Assembly: GCA_015680685.1 (NCBI GenBank)
Contig: MNCI01038357.1
Span: forward strand, 22,126-86,125
Length of the DNA stretch: 64,000 nucleotides
Reading direction: 5' to 3'
DNA from: Gnetum montanum
Taxonomy: Eukaryota > Streptophyta > Gnetopsida > Gnetales > Gnetaceae
Each line of letters begins with the position of its first letter. The stretch's first letter is position 1. Made by a program: the position numbers and the translations under genes. Positions 12,290 to 22,935 of this stretch are shown piece after piece. The notes beneath the pieces were generated by a model. That model had not been told where the DNA came from, ran no database searches, and was given only the letters and a program-made list of their open reading frames with translations.

Positions 12290-15055
12290 ATGGCCTTGAA
12301 AAGAGGAGCAATAGGAGAATCCACACAACCAACAAGAAACAAACCAAGAGGCCAAGGACGAGGCCTAATGGAAAACAAAACCCACAAGAATAACATGCAG
12401 AGCAAGAGGCACAATATTTTAGCATTCATCAACAAACCCCTGCCATAAAGCAATCTGACCAAGAAAAGGAAGAAGTTCCACAAGTGCCAAAACAAGGATA
12501 GTAACTCAAAATGTTACCTAAATGCCTTTAGGCTATTCAAGAGAAATCCATCATGTCTACCATGATTTTGGAACTTAACTTTGGCCCATTCATGGAGTTT
12601 GCCCTAGATACTATTAAGACCCAACTCTAGTCATCTCCCTTGTGGGCCACTTTGACAATAAGTGGAGAGTGGTACTTAAGAGAGATACTTCAATTTTGGA
12701 AGAACAAATAAGTGGATGGTATGGTGAAGATTAAGGAAGTCTTAGTGTCTTATTTAGTTAAGGCGATTGCTGAAACATTCAATGTGACCAATGAAGGGAC
12801 AAAGATGACATAGCTCTCCATTAGATATGATATAGATGCAAGGAAGCGGTGGTTGTAGTAGGCATATGAAAAAGATAACAAGGATTATAGTGAGTTGATC
12901 TTTGGGGAGAAAATATACTTAAAAATTGACACATACCACTTATTTTCCACAAAAAGATTAAATAGAATATCAATATATGCAATCAGATGAAGCACAATTT
13001 TAATGGAAAAATTTAATGCAAACATTACACAAATCTATTTCCTTGAGATCCAATAGTGGTTTGAGGAGAAGAAGGTAAGGAAGTTAACACTTTTATTTCC
13101 TTGCCTTCTTAGGAAGCTATGCAAATGAGATGGCATCCAAGAGTACACCAATAATATCCTTAGGAAGGTGAAGAATGCTTCCTATGCTACAATTCTTAAG
13201 CTGCTGCCTCCAAACAAGGATCAAGTGGAGAACTAAACAAGCACTAAGGAAACCAGTCAAACTACTAAGCAAAAATAGCAAGCAAGATCCATTGACCAGC
13301 AACAATAGCAAGAGCAACAACAGCAACAAGAACAATAGTGGTAGCAAGTTCCACCATCATCGCCACAAGATTACAAGCTATCAATAGGTCATCTACAAAA
13401 AATTGTAGAGACTATTAGTTGGGGAACATGTGAGGAGGCCAACGTATACAAAGTCATCAACAATGCCATATAACCCATAGTCTTTATAGATCTTGCTAGT
13501 GAAAAAATTTCATTACAGTTAAGAGGAGGGGACTAATGGTCATAATAGTTTTTCGAGAATGCTACATCATTACAAGTGGTGCTAGAAACTAGAGAAGGAG
13601 CCACAGTTGTGATTATGCAACACTAGGATGTAGCGTAAGTCGCAAAAGTGATCACAAATCACATAAAGAAATCATTCAACATAGCTAATGTATGGTCAAT
13701 CCATCTTTCTTGAGCAAGAAATTCTCAAATGTTAGCTTGTACCTCAATTACTTCTGTAGACCATGAGGATATGCTTGATAGACTACTATAAATGGAGCAA
13801 GTCATGCAAAATCTTTTCAACATTCCAAGCGATGTTACTATAGTACAATCAAAATTGATAACCATCAAGGGTAAGTTGATCATGGTAGAAACCAAGGTAG
13901 AGCATACAGAAAATCATGTTTGCATATTACAGGAAGAGCTTGCAACCTTGAGAGGTAATTAGAGAGATCCTACTTAATATATTGGCCTTGACCAGTTTGA
14001 GCAATTTAGAAAAAAATAGATCAATTGCCTTATGGAGCATAATAAGTAGATGGAGAATGAGAAGAAGAAGGTGGTGTGGGATGCCTTAATAGCAGAAGCA
14101 CAAACATACGCACATCCTAAGGCCCTTACTACACTATAAGAGGAGAATAAGCAAATCGCTACAAATAATGCTAGGTTGACCAACATAGAGAAGTAGAAGA
14201 ATGTCCTTGAAGAGAGCATTCATTAATTAAAATAACAACTAGTGAAGGTCAACTAGGATATGAGCTACCTAACACAAGAAAACAGCATGCTCTCAATGTA
14301 GAAGATATGTGCAATAAGACAAAAATTTGCAATTGAAATAAGGACATGGCATAATGAAGCAAAAAGGCATGAAAAGCTCAAAGAACATTTCCATGATCAA
14401 GTGGGCATGTACAAATAGATTAATTAAAAAGAAATTCAAATGAATAAGGCCTAGATCAACTCAATGTCAGCACAGAATCCATATTCCTAGCCTATCTTCG
14501 ACAACTTTGCTCATGTCCACTAAGAAAAAATAAAAAATAAAGACCTGCAAATAGAAGATTTGATAGAATACATGGGTTAGCTAACCTTCGTTATGCTAAA
14601 CTAGTTATGTTAATAGTAGGTAGGCCCAAGAATGAACTTGAACAATAAGTAGCTACCATGTATGCATTGTATGAAAAGGAGTTTGTATACAGAAAGGATG
14701 TTTCACAGAAGCTACATGTGGCAAACTCTAAATTAGAATTGGTTAAGGCCAACTACTAGGGCCAAAAATATGTTGCAGCGAACTTGGCCGAATGAATGTC
14801 ATATTATCAGGAGTTGCACAAAATGGCTAGAGCATTTGATGAAGAAAGGAGGAAGTTTGCAGTGTGGTATGTTAAGGCCAATCAAATGTTTCTACAACTA
14901 CCATGTCCATGGGATGTACTAGCCTTTTCACACATCACACAATAGCCATGGATGGCACATGACCTTAGAATGGAGGAAGAGAAGCCTCGGGTGCTACTAA
15001 ATTGATAGCAGCCAATGGAAGAGCCACCACCACCAAGCATGCCTTAATCTACATC
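12290..15055 (+). pseudogene. Extra ORF after integrase, coiled-coil and Q-rich (outer gypsy)
   Basis: A decayed reading frame of roughly 920 codons that starts ATGGCCTTGAAAAG directly after an AG (TGATTGCAG), a good splice acceptor. The N-terminal part is basic with RGQGR. The middle has a globular segment with many aromatics (12540-13130). A Q/N-rich stretch lies near 13250-13370. From 13740 to 14850 it is rich in charged residues with heptad-like spacing, suggesting a coiled coil. The C-terminal part (14870-15050) matches the end of the nested element's ORF at 20480-20640. Athila/Tat elements often carry such an ORF; its function is unknown and I see no clear membrane or fusion segment. 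Confidence 0.55.
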
Positions 15056-15240
15056 AAGCTTCTTTAGTTTTTGTTTTTTTTTTAATTGTATAATTGTGTC
15101 TCAATTTTTTGTAAAACACCACTATGGCATTGAGTTTCATGTATATAGTCAATTAATCATGTATAGTCAAATCTACCTCTGTATTTTGTAATGAGCTCTA
15201 CCCTCATGTTTTTTTAACTCAAGGACAAGTTTCTAGTTAG

Positions 15241-15251
15241 TCATGGGGGTA
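15241..15251 (+). other. Polypurine tract of outer gypsy element
   Basis: TCATGGGGGTA directly before the right LTR start TGATAAAG. It would prime plus-strand DNA synthesis. The nested element has GTGGGGGTA in the same place. Confidence 0.7.
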
Positions 15252-15892
15252 TGATAAAGTCAATTTTTGTTCACCAATGATATCATATCAATGATCTCGT
15301 TTATTCAATATCGTAGCACATGCTATGTCATCGTTGATATGATATGTCAAAATGTGTGCAAGCTTATAAATACAACACTTGGACATATAATTTGCATAAC
15401 TTTCATTCCAAGTAGTAACTAGACTCCATCAATTGTATTTCATGAATTTAGAATTAGCACTTAGAAGTGAAAATGCCCGTAGTGTGGTGTAACTTAGTGA
15501 ACGACATCTTTATTTGAACAGAATGTAGTTGGGCACAATTTATGCATGGAAATAAAGATTAAACTATTTCTCACCATTGTAGCACTCTCCTAGTTTACCA
15601 TTTTACTTAGAATAATGTTTACTATTTTGACTTAGCTTAATGTTTACTATTTTCTAGTTAATGTTTTACTTTTTCATGTACTTTACTATTAATATTATTA
15701 GTAAGCAGAATGAGTATGGAGCACTTAATTATAATTTCTTGGTAAACCAGTAGTGTTATCGCTTGGTACACACAGTAGTGGTACACTTAGTATCCTAGTA
15801 GTGGTTACACAAAGCCCAAGGTGTGTATGGAAGATCAAAAATGGATGCTCATCACCACAAGCTAAGATAGATTCATTTTCTCATTTTACTTA
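15252..15892 (+). repeat. Right LTR of outer gypsy element, first part
   Basis: Aligns with the left LTR from its first base. TATAAATA is at 15365-15372. It is interrupted after CATTTTACTTA by the nested element and continues at 21773. Together the two parts are about 895 bp. Confidence 0.85.
15888..15892. repeat. Target site duplication (left) of nested element
   Basis: ACTTA precedes the nested LTR; the identical ACTTA at 21768-21772 follows it. Removing the element and one copy restores the LTR sequence seen in the left LTR of the outer element. Confidence 0.95.
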
Positions 15893-15931
15893 TGATGAGT
15901 CATGGTCTGTCAGGCCCAGTTATCAGACCCT

Positions 15932-16005
15932 CGATATCGCAGCCGCGATATCGCATCAGCCGCAATATCGGGTACGCAATATCACATCCGCAATATCATG
16001 GCCTA
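15932..16005. repeat. CGATATCG motif cluster in LTR U3 (left)
   Basis: Several GATATCG/CAATATCG units occur just upstream of the TATA box, including the 10-base palindrome GCGATATCGC. The right LTR has fewer units plus a different 70-base duplication. The position suits transcription factor sites; no factor is identified. Confidence 0.6.
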
Positions 16006-16015
16006 CCTCAATTTC

Positions 16016-16023
16016 TATAAATA
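16016..16023 (+). promoter_or_regulatory. LTR TATA box (nested element, left)
   Basis: TATAAATA in the left LTR, conserved at 21034-21041 in the right LTR. Confidence 0.65.
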
Positions 16024-16750
16024 AGAGGTGACTTTCCTTGTTCTAGGAGTTAGTTTTTAGTTCCTTACCCAAACTCTTGCAGTTTTTCCTTCTTAGAGTT
16101 AGAATTATTTCTCAGTGCATGCCCGCAATGCGGTGATTGTAATTGTACGACATCCTTATTCGAGTGTGACATACTTGGACACATACATGACCGAAAATAA
16201 AGATCGAGATTACTTCATCATTGCAGCATTCACTTAGTTTAATTATTTATTCATTTAATTGTTATTTACTGCTTTCTTAGTTAATATCTCTCACCCTAAA
16301 CTCCTGTTAAACGTGGAATGAGTACGACTTGATCATGAGCATTTAAGTGTGACTACTTGGTAACCCAGTAGCGTACCTAGGATCTGTGCTTGGTAATCCC
16401 AGTGGTAGTCATGCACGAGGTTCAAGATGTGTACAAATGATTGAGGAATGGATACTCATCGCACTTAGGCTAGCTTAGATTCTCTCTCACCCTTTCTCTC
16501 TTAACTTAGTTAATCTTATTTACCATCATACCTATGAGTAGCATTAGCATAGGAACACATCATACACCTCACTCTAGACTAAACCATATGTGACAAAGCT
16601 AATACTAGTCTAAGTGGGAAGACAGCAAACTATGACCTAAGGATAATTGTCTAGATACCACAATTAGCCCATCTATGGAGTTTGAATGGATCACGCGTGA
16701 AACACTCGTATTCATATGGTTGAGTGTAGGGGTACCTCGTCACCCATCAT

Positions 16751-16768
16751 TGGCACTGTTGCCGGGGA
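16751..16768 (+). other. Primer binding site, tRNA-Asp type (nested)
   Basis: TGGCACTGTTGCCGGGGA starts two bases after the left LTR ends. It differs at two positions from the complement of the plant tRNA-Asp 3' end. Confidence 0.85.
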
Positions 16769-16890
16769 TGGTGCTAGTTATCTAGATTAGTTATGTCATA
16801 CAAGGTTACTATATAGGAATTAACGATATATCTTTTAGGAAGAAATAATTACAAAATTTCACATACGAATTCACACACAGTTTCACAATC

Positions 16891-18703
16891 ATGCCTCTCC
16901 TACAAGACTATGATAATGCCACATCTAGTGAGGCAGTTCATTGGAGAACCAACGAATTAGATGACAATGAAGATTGGAGTACCCAATCTGAGGTGGGGGT
17001 TTCTTATAAACATAAACAAAGGCAACATCATCCCAATGCACGAAAGCATAACTTACTCGATGATGATGAACCCCTACTGGCCACTACAAACCTAACGCAG
17101 ATACAAGAGGCTGTTCAAATCTCCCGAAGGCATCGTAAAGAGAGCTGCCTACATAGGCTCGATTTAAACAACTTTCCCAATTTCTGAGGAGGCTATGACT
17201 TAGATTTGCAACAACATTTACAAGCCTTCTACGATGCCTGTGCATGGAACAACATTGATAATAGTTGGCAAAAACTCAAGCTCTTTCCTATGCACTTGTT
17301 GGCCAAGCAAAAGTATGGTATAAATCATTAAAACCAAATTTGATACAACGTTGGCCAACAATGGTAGAACTCTTTAATGAAAGATATCAAACCTACGCAA
17401 GAGTGTCGGCCTTGAGGAAACAAATCCAAGAGTGGAAACAAGCACAACATGAACCCTTGGACATGGCCTTAGCAAGATATTATGCACTGTTAAACAACTG
17501 TCCAGGCCATGAGTTCTCCAAGGAAAGGCTAATGTATCATATCATTGATGGGCTTCGTGATGAAACAAGAGAGACCCTAGGGATGTATGCCCAAGGTCAA
17601 TAATACGAACTCTGAACCCATCAATTCCAAGAGCTTATTAAGCGGGTAGCAAAAGAAGAAGGAAAAATGGCTAGATGGGAGAGTGTTGAAAAACATCAAC
17701 GAGACCAAAATCTCAACTTAACAAAGGTCCACAATCATAAAAAGGGAAATTAACTAATCTCAATGAGGAAAAACCATCTTTGCCAACACAACAATCACTA
17801 GAAGAAGGTGAGGCAAAGATCAATAAAATGTTGGAATGGACACATAAAAAGTGTGGAGAATTTATTGATATTATTGGAGATAGAGCTTTGACAACCCAAT
17901 AAGTAGGAAGAAATATCATTAGATATTCAGAAAAAAGGGATGAGGAAGATAAGGGCTCAACTGCCAGTCATACATATGAATGCAACATTTGCCTGTATGA
18001 TCACCCCAAGGGCCAATGCCCAATCTTGTTACATTTATATGAGCATTGGGGAAGCACGTTACATCTAAAGTTCATACAGAGATATTGTGTTCGATCACAA
18101 TGGCAACAATCCCAGTCGTGGGGGGAACCATCCCTAAACTAGAGACACCCTTCGTATTATCCAAATCCAAATGCTTATCTAGTCCAACATCCTATTTCCC
18201 CAACTAGGTCAACATACTCTATCTTGTCGCATTATCATTCTCCTCAATACTATCAACCCATGTCCTCAACACAACCACCACCTTATGTACATTACACTTC
18301 TCCAAAATTTCAACATTCTCATCCTTTCCCTCCTTCTACGTTGGCACCAACTGTTCCTGAAGTGTCTGCACCACGACAACAACCCACGAACGTTACTTGT
18401 GCTACTACTGCCAACAATAGTGATAGGCCTCCTCAACATCAAAAGCGTCCCTTCTTTAAACACAACCATAGGAAGGGACAACACAATTCCAAGACCACTG
18501 CATCCTTCAACTTAGCACAAGCCCAACACTGTGGTGCATCCTTCTCTTCGAACCCAACACCTCATGTTACTTCATCAAGGCCACCAATCAACACTCCAAC
18601 AACCATATGGCCCAATGAATACAGCCATGGAGAGCAACATCCTAATCCTTGCATGCCATCTTACGGTCCCAAGTATCATAGTGGATCAACTCTTTATCCA
18701 TGA
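16891..18703 (+). pseudogene. gag of nested element (frameshifted)
   Basis: Encodes the capsid-type protein in two or more frames. It starts MPLLQDYDNATSS at 16891. The N-terminal part (98 codons) is acidic and ends at a stop at 17185. The retrotransposon gag domain is at 17265-17600, with WYKSLKPN, LFNERYQTYARV and DGLRDETRETLGMYAQGQ. A zinc-knuckle-like C-x2-C-x3-H-x4-C lies near 17980-18020 (CNICLYDHPKGQC). From 18224 to 18703 an open frame of 159 codons is rich in proline, histidine, glutamine and serine. A frameshift near 17265-17290 and a few stops prevent full translation. Gag packages element RNA into virus-like particles in the cytoplasm. Confidence 0.8.
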
Positions 18704-18849
18704 ACCACATCTTATAAATTACCCCACTATGCTTACTATAATCAAGTGTGTGAACCCCAATGGGGTAAGTATGACCGAGTTTCAATATTTCCAACATGCA
18801 AGGATCCTCATCTTTCATTTATTAATCCTTGCCATCCTCAACCGTTTAA

Positions 18850-20257
18850 TTATGGGGGATATCCCCTAGTTTAATAACAAGCAGGATTAATAAATATTTT
18901 TCATTTTCTTTAATTTTATAATTTTTGTTTTCCAGTTTTTCATTTTCCAATTTCTTGTTTTGTCTTTTTGTCTTTTTACCTTTGTATAAGTAATCTTGTC
19001 TACGAATAAAACACTCATGTAGCTCGTTGGTTGAGGTTTGTTCTATGTTATCAAGTCTCGAACAATCAATTATTTGGATAATGAGCCCATTACACCCATT
19101 CATCCATTCTACAAATAAGAGGTTCTGTTCAAGGGTACAGTGATATTCTTTACATTCTTAAAACTTAAAATTAATCTTTTGTTCATTGTACCCAGAATGA
19201 AGAAGGATGGACCAAGAGGAAATGATTAGGGTGTGACATCAAGGGGACTTGCAGATTCTCTTTGGTGACGTCTGTGAAAGTTATCATGCAGCATGGTTGT
19301 ACTAAGATCTTTGTAGATCTAATGCAAAATGGGAGTAAGAGTAATCAAAAGACACTCAAAAATCCAATGTTATTCTAGGGGGTTCCACTAGAAAGACATT
19401 CACCCATGCCTGAAGGTTGGCGGCTTCTCTGGATTTAGCAATCGGAAAAAAAAAGAGAAAAGAAGAAAAGAGAAAAAAGAAAACAAAAAGAAAAGTGCCA
19501 CAAAAAAAATCACTCCTCCCTTGCAGAAAATGCCAAGTGATCATATGCCTTGTTGTTATGGTACTCTCATAGTCGTTCATCATGGGATGAAACAATGCGG
19601 TGTCACTGATCAGAGGAATGGACTTAGTCCTGATCTTGGAACGATGGGTTAATGACACATTAATCATGCTTTACACGCAGGATTCATTATACCCTGGGTC
19701 AATTACCTCATGTCCCAATCTCTACAATCCTTGCTATAGTCCATCTCATCTCACTATTTATGTAATTGTTTCTCATGTCTTGTATAGCGTAGAATTATTA
19801 CCTCATTTCGGTGGTATCTACATGTGTGTGTTTTGTGAAACAAGTATGGATTACATTTAACCCTTCTAGTGCCTACGGACATTTCAAGGTGCGGTTACGC
19901 AAGGGCATTATAGGTTGGAACCTACTTTTGGGAGGACCCACTTGCGTGACTTTTGCAATTTGTACTTGTTGCATACCACCACATCATCTTATACCCTCTA
20001 AGTACTTTATTGTCAAATCTATTCTTTCCTTTGTCATCATTTTATCAAACATTCCTCAAAACTAGGTCCTTTTATGTGTCACCTAACAAACCAGGTCTAA
20101 CATCAAACTTTTAAGGCAACTTCCTTGAAAACAATTTCTAACTCTAAAATCACACTAAGCAAAGAATTCAACATTTGTTAAAGGCAATAAGTAAGGTATG
20201 AAATCATTGAACGTTTTTCAATAACCTTACTAACAATTGATCTTTGTGTGATTATAG
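18850..20257 (+). other. Conserved spacer between gag and extra ORF (nested)
   Basis: Begins near a G-rich ATTATGGGGGATA motif (18849-18861) and then aligns in blocks with 10741-12289 of the outer element. In the outer element pol lies before this spacer; here gag is joined to it directly. It ends in GTGATTATAG, a splice-acceptor-like sequence, immediately before the ATG at 20258. An A-rich run lies at 19440-19505. Confidence 0.55.
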
Positions 20258-20740
20258 ATGGCCCCTAAAAGAAGACAACAAGGAGGACCTTCTCAAGGTG
20301 CAACAGAATGACCAGGGGGAGGTAGAGGCCAAGGACTTCATGTAGAACATGCAAAGCAGGAGGCACAATCACTCAGCATCTATCATGGAACTCCTGTTAC
20401 TGCATAATCTATCCAAGAAAAATGTGGAGAGGTTAGGGCCCAAGCCTATGAAGAGGAATGACACCTATTTGCTGCATAACATGTCAAGGCTAATCAAGTG
20501 TTCCCGCAACTGCCATGTTCATGGAAAGTGCTGACTCCATCAAACATTGGAACATCAACATGGATGGCTCACAATCTATGGATAGAAGAAGAGAAACTTC
20601 AAGCACTTCTTCAATAGTATTAATCTCAGAAGCCTGGAGCACAAAACAAAGGAAAGGCACCCATAGAGGAGCCACCACTACTAGGAACCTCATGAGTTCC
20701 ACAAGTTTTGTCTTTTGTATCTGTGTCCAAATTTTGTTTA
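20258..20740 (+). pseudogene. Extra ORF of nested element, internally deleted
   Basis: Starts ATGGCCCCTAAAAG right after an AG, like the outer element's ORF. The N-terminal part matches the outer ORF start (basic, GRGQG) to about 20420. It then jumps to sequence matching the outer ORF's C-terminal end: HVKANQVFPQLPCSW corresponds to YVKANQMFLQLPCPW, and WMAHNLWIEEEK corresponds to WMAHDLRMEEEK. About 2.4 kb of the middle, including the coiled-coil part, is missing. Stops are present. Confidence 0.7.
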
Positions 20741-20860
20741 ATCCTCCACTGCAGCATGAATAAATTCCTAGTCAGTCAATAATCCCATACCTATCCATTG
20801 TGTAATCAATTGAACTTGTTCCTCACTTTCTTTGACTCGAGGACAACTTGTTATTCAGTC

Positions 20861-20869
20861 GTGGGGGTA
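20861..20869 (+). other. Polypurine tract of nested element
   Basis: GTGGGGGTA directly before the right LTR start TGATGAGT. Confidence 0.75.
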
Positions 20870-21767
20870 TGATGAGTCATGGTCTGTCAGGCCCAATTAT
20901 CGGAGCCCTATTATTGGAGTCTTGTTATTAGAGCCCTAATACAAGATATGGTCTGTCAGGCCCAGTTATCGGACCCCCGATATCGCAGCCACGATATCGC
21001 ATCAACCACGATATCACAGCCTACCTCAATTTCTATAAATAAGAGGTGGCTTTCCTTGTTCTAGGAGTTAGTTCTTAGTTCCTTACCCAAGCTCTTGCAG
21101 TTTTTCCTTCTTAGAGTTAGAATTATTTCTCAATGCATGCCCGTAGTGTGGTGATTGTAATTGTACGGCATCCTTATTCGAGTGTGACGTACTTGGACAT
21201 GCACATGACCAGAAATAAAGATCGAGATCACTTCATCATTGTAGCATTCACTTAGTTTAATTATTTATTCATTTAATTGTTATTTACTGATTTCTTAGTT
21301 AATATCTCTCACCCTAAACTCCTGTTAAACGCGGAATGAGTACGACTTGATCATGAGCATTTAAGTGTGACTACTTGGTAACCTAGTAGTGTACCTAGGA
21401 TCTGCGCTTGGTAATCCTAGTGGTAGTTGTGCATGAGGTCCAAGATGTGTACGGATGATTGAGGAACAAATACTCATCGCACTTAGGCTAGCTTAGATTC
21501 TCTCTCACCCTTTCTCTCTTAGCTTAGTTAATCTTATTTACCATCATACCCAGGAGTAGCATTAGCATAGAAACACATCATACACCTCACTCTAGACTAA
21601 ACCATACTTGACAAAGCTAATACTAGTCCAACTAGAAAGACAGCGAACTGCGACCTCAGGATAAATGTCTAGATACCACAACTAGCCCGTCTGTGGAGTT
21701 CAATCGGATCATGCGTGAAACACTCATATTCATATGGTTGAGTGTAAGGGTACCTCGCCACTCATCA
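20870..21767 (+). repeat. Right LTR of nested element
   Basis: It is 898 bp long and ends CTCATCA. Relative to the left LTR it carries an extra copy of the ATGGTCTGTCAGGCCCA block about 70 bp into U3 and lacks some of the CAATATC units. The TATA box is at 21034-21041. Confidence 0.92.
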
Positions 21768-21772
21768 ACTTA
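21768..21772. repeat. Target site duplication (right) of nested element
   Basis: ACTTA, identical to 15888-15892. Confidence 0.95.
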
Positions 21773-22026
21773 GATTTAGAAACCATTTTCACTTTCATCA
21801 TGTTTGCTAGAAGTAATGATGGCCTACCAACATTAGATATCATATGCCTCAAGGTGAGTTAAACCATACACGTAGACTTCATTAGCTCCACATGGGAAGA
21901 CAACAGTCTTGAACTAAGACCAATTGCTAGCATATTAACATTGCCTTATCCATGGATTATGATCTAATTATGCATGAACACGTGTGACTTGTATGGTCAA
22001 GTGTTGGATTACTCCACCGCTCATCA
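21773..22026 (+). repeat. Right LTR of outer gypsy element, second part
   Basis: Continues the LTR broken at 15892 (GATTTAGAAACCATTTTC onward). It matches 4200-4452 of the left LTR and ends CTCATCA, followed by TTACT. Confidence 0.85.
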
Positions 22027-22031
22027 TTACT

Positions 22032-22441
22032 AAACCTTTTTTGCATGGTGCCTTAACTTATTTCTATTGTTTAACCCTTTCAGCAAGTTTTTTTAGAGTA
22101 AGATTTTTATTTATCTAAACTTTTGTCATTCTTACTTTGCTTCAAGTAGCTTTAGTGTCTCCAAACATATTTTCTATCTTCTATATTATGAAACTTAACA
22201 ATTACATGTTGGGGTTTTTCATACCATTAACCTAGCATACTAAAAACTTTAGTAATATTCAAAGAGATTTACGATATCTATAATTTTTCCAACTTTGTTA
22301 ACCAAAACTTAAACCATTTTATTCTGTCTCTAACATATCTATAAATTGCAATTTCTAGTTTATTAGAACAAGATTTTATGATAATTTCAATTAGTAAAGG
22401 CCAAGGGATGTTACTTTTGTAATAATAAAATAAAATGAAGC
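22032..22441. other. Flank between gypsy element and P450 3' end
   Basis: AT-rich sequence with no gene that I can recognise. It lies downstream of the P450 gene. Confidence 0.4.
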
Positions 22442-22447
22442 TTTATT
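22442..22447 (-). terminator. Candidate poly(A) signal of the P450 gene
   Basis: AATAAA on the minus strand, about 190 bases past the P450 stop codon. The spacing is reasonable for a plant 3' UTR. Further T/A-rich sequence follows. Confidence 0.45.
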
Positions 22448-22635
22448 GCATACAAAGACTCATAGAATCTATTAGACAAAGATTTTCATGAAACATTACA
22501 TTATCATGAAAAACAAAGATAAACTCTAGTTATACAGTATACTTCTGGTACATTTTGCTAATGGCCTGTTAAATTCTATTAGAATCAAATTCACAACCAC
22601 CACCGATAAGAGTTTAATAAAGACCATCCTACATA

Positions 22636-22935
22636 CTAGAGGGCAAGGGAGCGAGGTTTGATCAGCAATCCAAATGCAGGAATAGGCACAGGATCCACGA
22701 TCATCTTCTCGGATGGATCCACGTGTTTCCACTTAAACATTGTAACCAGATTATGCAGAAACACGAGAATTTCCATACGAGCAAACTCCATTCCCGGGCA
22801 TACTCTGACGCCTCCTCCAAATGGAACATATGTGTATGGAGCAGGCCCATCTCCCTCGAATCGATCCGGATCAAATTTTTCTGGGTCCTTGAAGTACTCG
22901 GCATTCATTTGCGTTGAATAAGTAGACCAGAAAGC
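22636..22935 (-). CDS. P450 exon 3
   Basis: It is 300 bases long including TAG. It starts [11 protein letters not shown], contains the PERF-like region and the heme loop [10 protein letters not shown], and ends KPRSLAL. Confidence 0.9.
   Translation of the reverse strand, partial: AFWSTYSTQMNAEYFKDPEKFDPDRFEGDGPAPYTYVPFGGGVRVCPGMEFARMEILVFLHNLVTMFKWKHVDPSEKMIVDPVPIPAFGLLIKPRSLAL

Larger units (their letters stand above)
15893..16749 (+). repeat. Left LTR of nested element
   Basis: Starts TGATGAGTCATGG and ends CCCATCA, where the right LTR ends CTCATCA. Its U3 part carries clustered CGATATCG-like motifs (15932-16005). The TATA box is at 16016-16023. It aligns with the right LTR at 20870-21767 except for insertions and deletions in U3. 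Confidence 0.92.
15893..21767 (+). mobile_element. Nested non-autonomous gypsy retrotransposon lacking pol
   Basis: A 5,875-bp LTR element inserted in the same orientation into the right LTR of a related element. It begins TGATGAGT and ends ACTCATCA, an 8-bp inverted terminal match, and has a perfect 5-bp target duplication. LTRs are 857 and 898 bp. It has a near-perfect tRNA-Asp primer site, a gag gene, a spacer, a shortened extra ORF and a polypurine tract, but no protease, RT, RNase H or integrase. It must have moved with enzymes from a relative. It is younger than its host element by position, and its gag is less decayed. Confidence 0.92.
3561..22026 (+). mobile_element. Ty3/gypsy LTR retrotransposon (outer), Athila/Tat-like, with extra 3' ORF
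   Basis: LTR element of about 12.6 kb once the nested insertion at 15893-21767 and one 5-bp duplication are removed. LTRs of about 892 and 895 bp start TGATAAAGTC; the right one ends CTCATCA and the left one CTCATGA. Order on the plus strand is LTR, primer site resembling tRNA-Asp, decayed gag, protease region, RT, RNase H, integrase, about 1.5 kb of spacer, a long ORF after integrase, a G-rich polypurine tract, LTR. Integrase after RT defines Ty3/gypsy. The tRNA-Asp-like primer and the long ORF after integrase are typical of the Athila/Tat branch. All frames carry many stops, so it cannot move by itself. Confidence 0.85.

Noticed and set aside
13117-13347. Leucine-rich minus-strand frame resembling a membrane protein
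   Set aside because: It is the reverse of CAG/CAA-rich sequence in the extra ORF; poly-Leu on one strand mirrors poly-Gln on the other.
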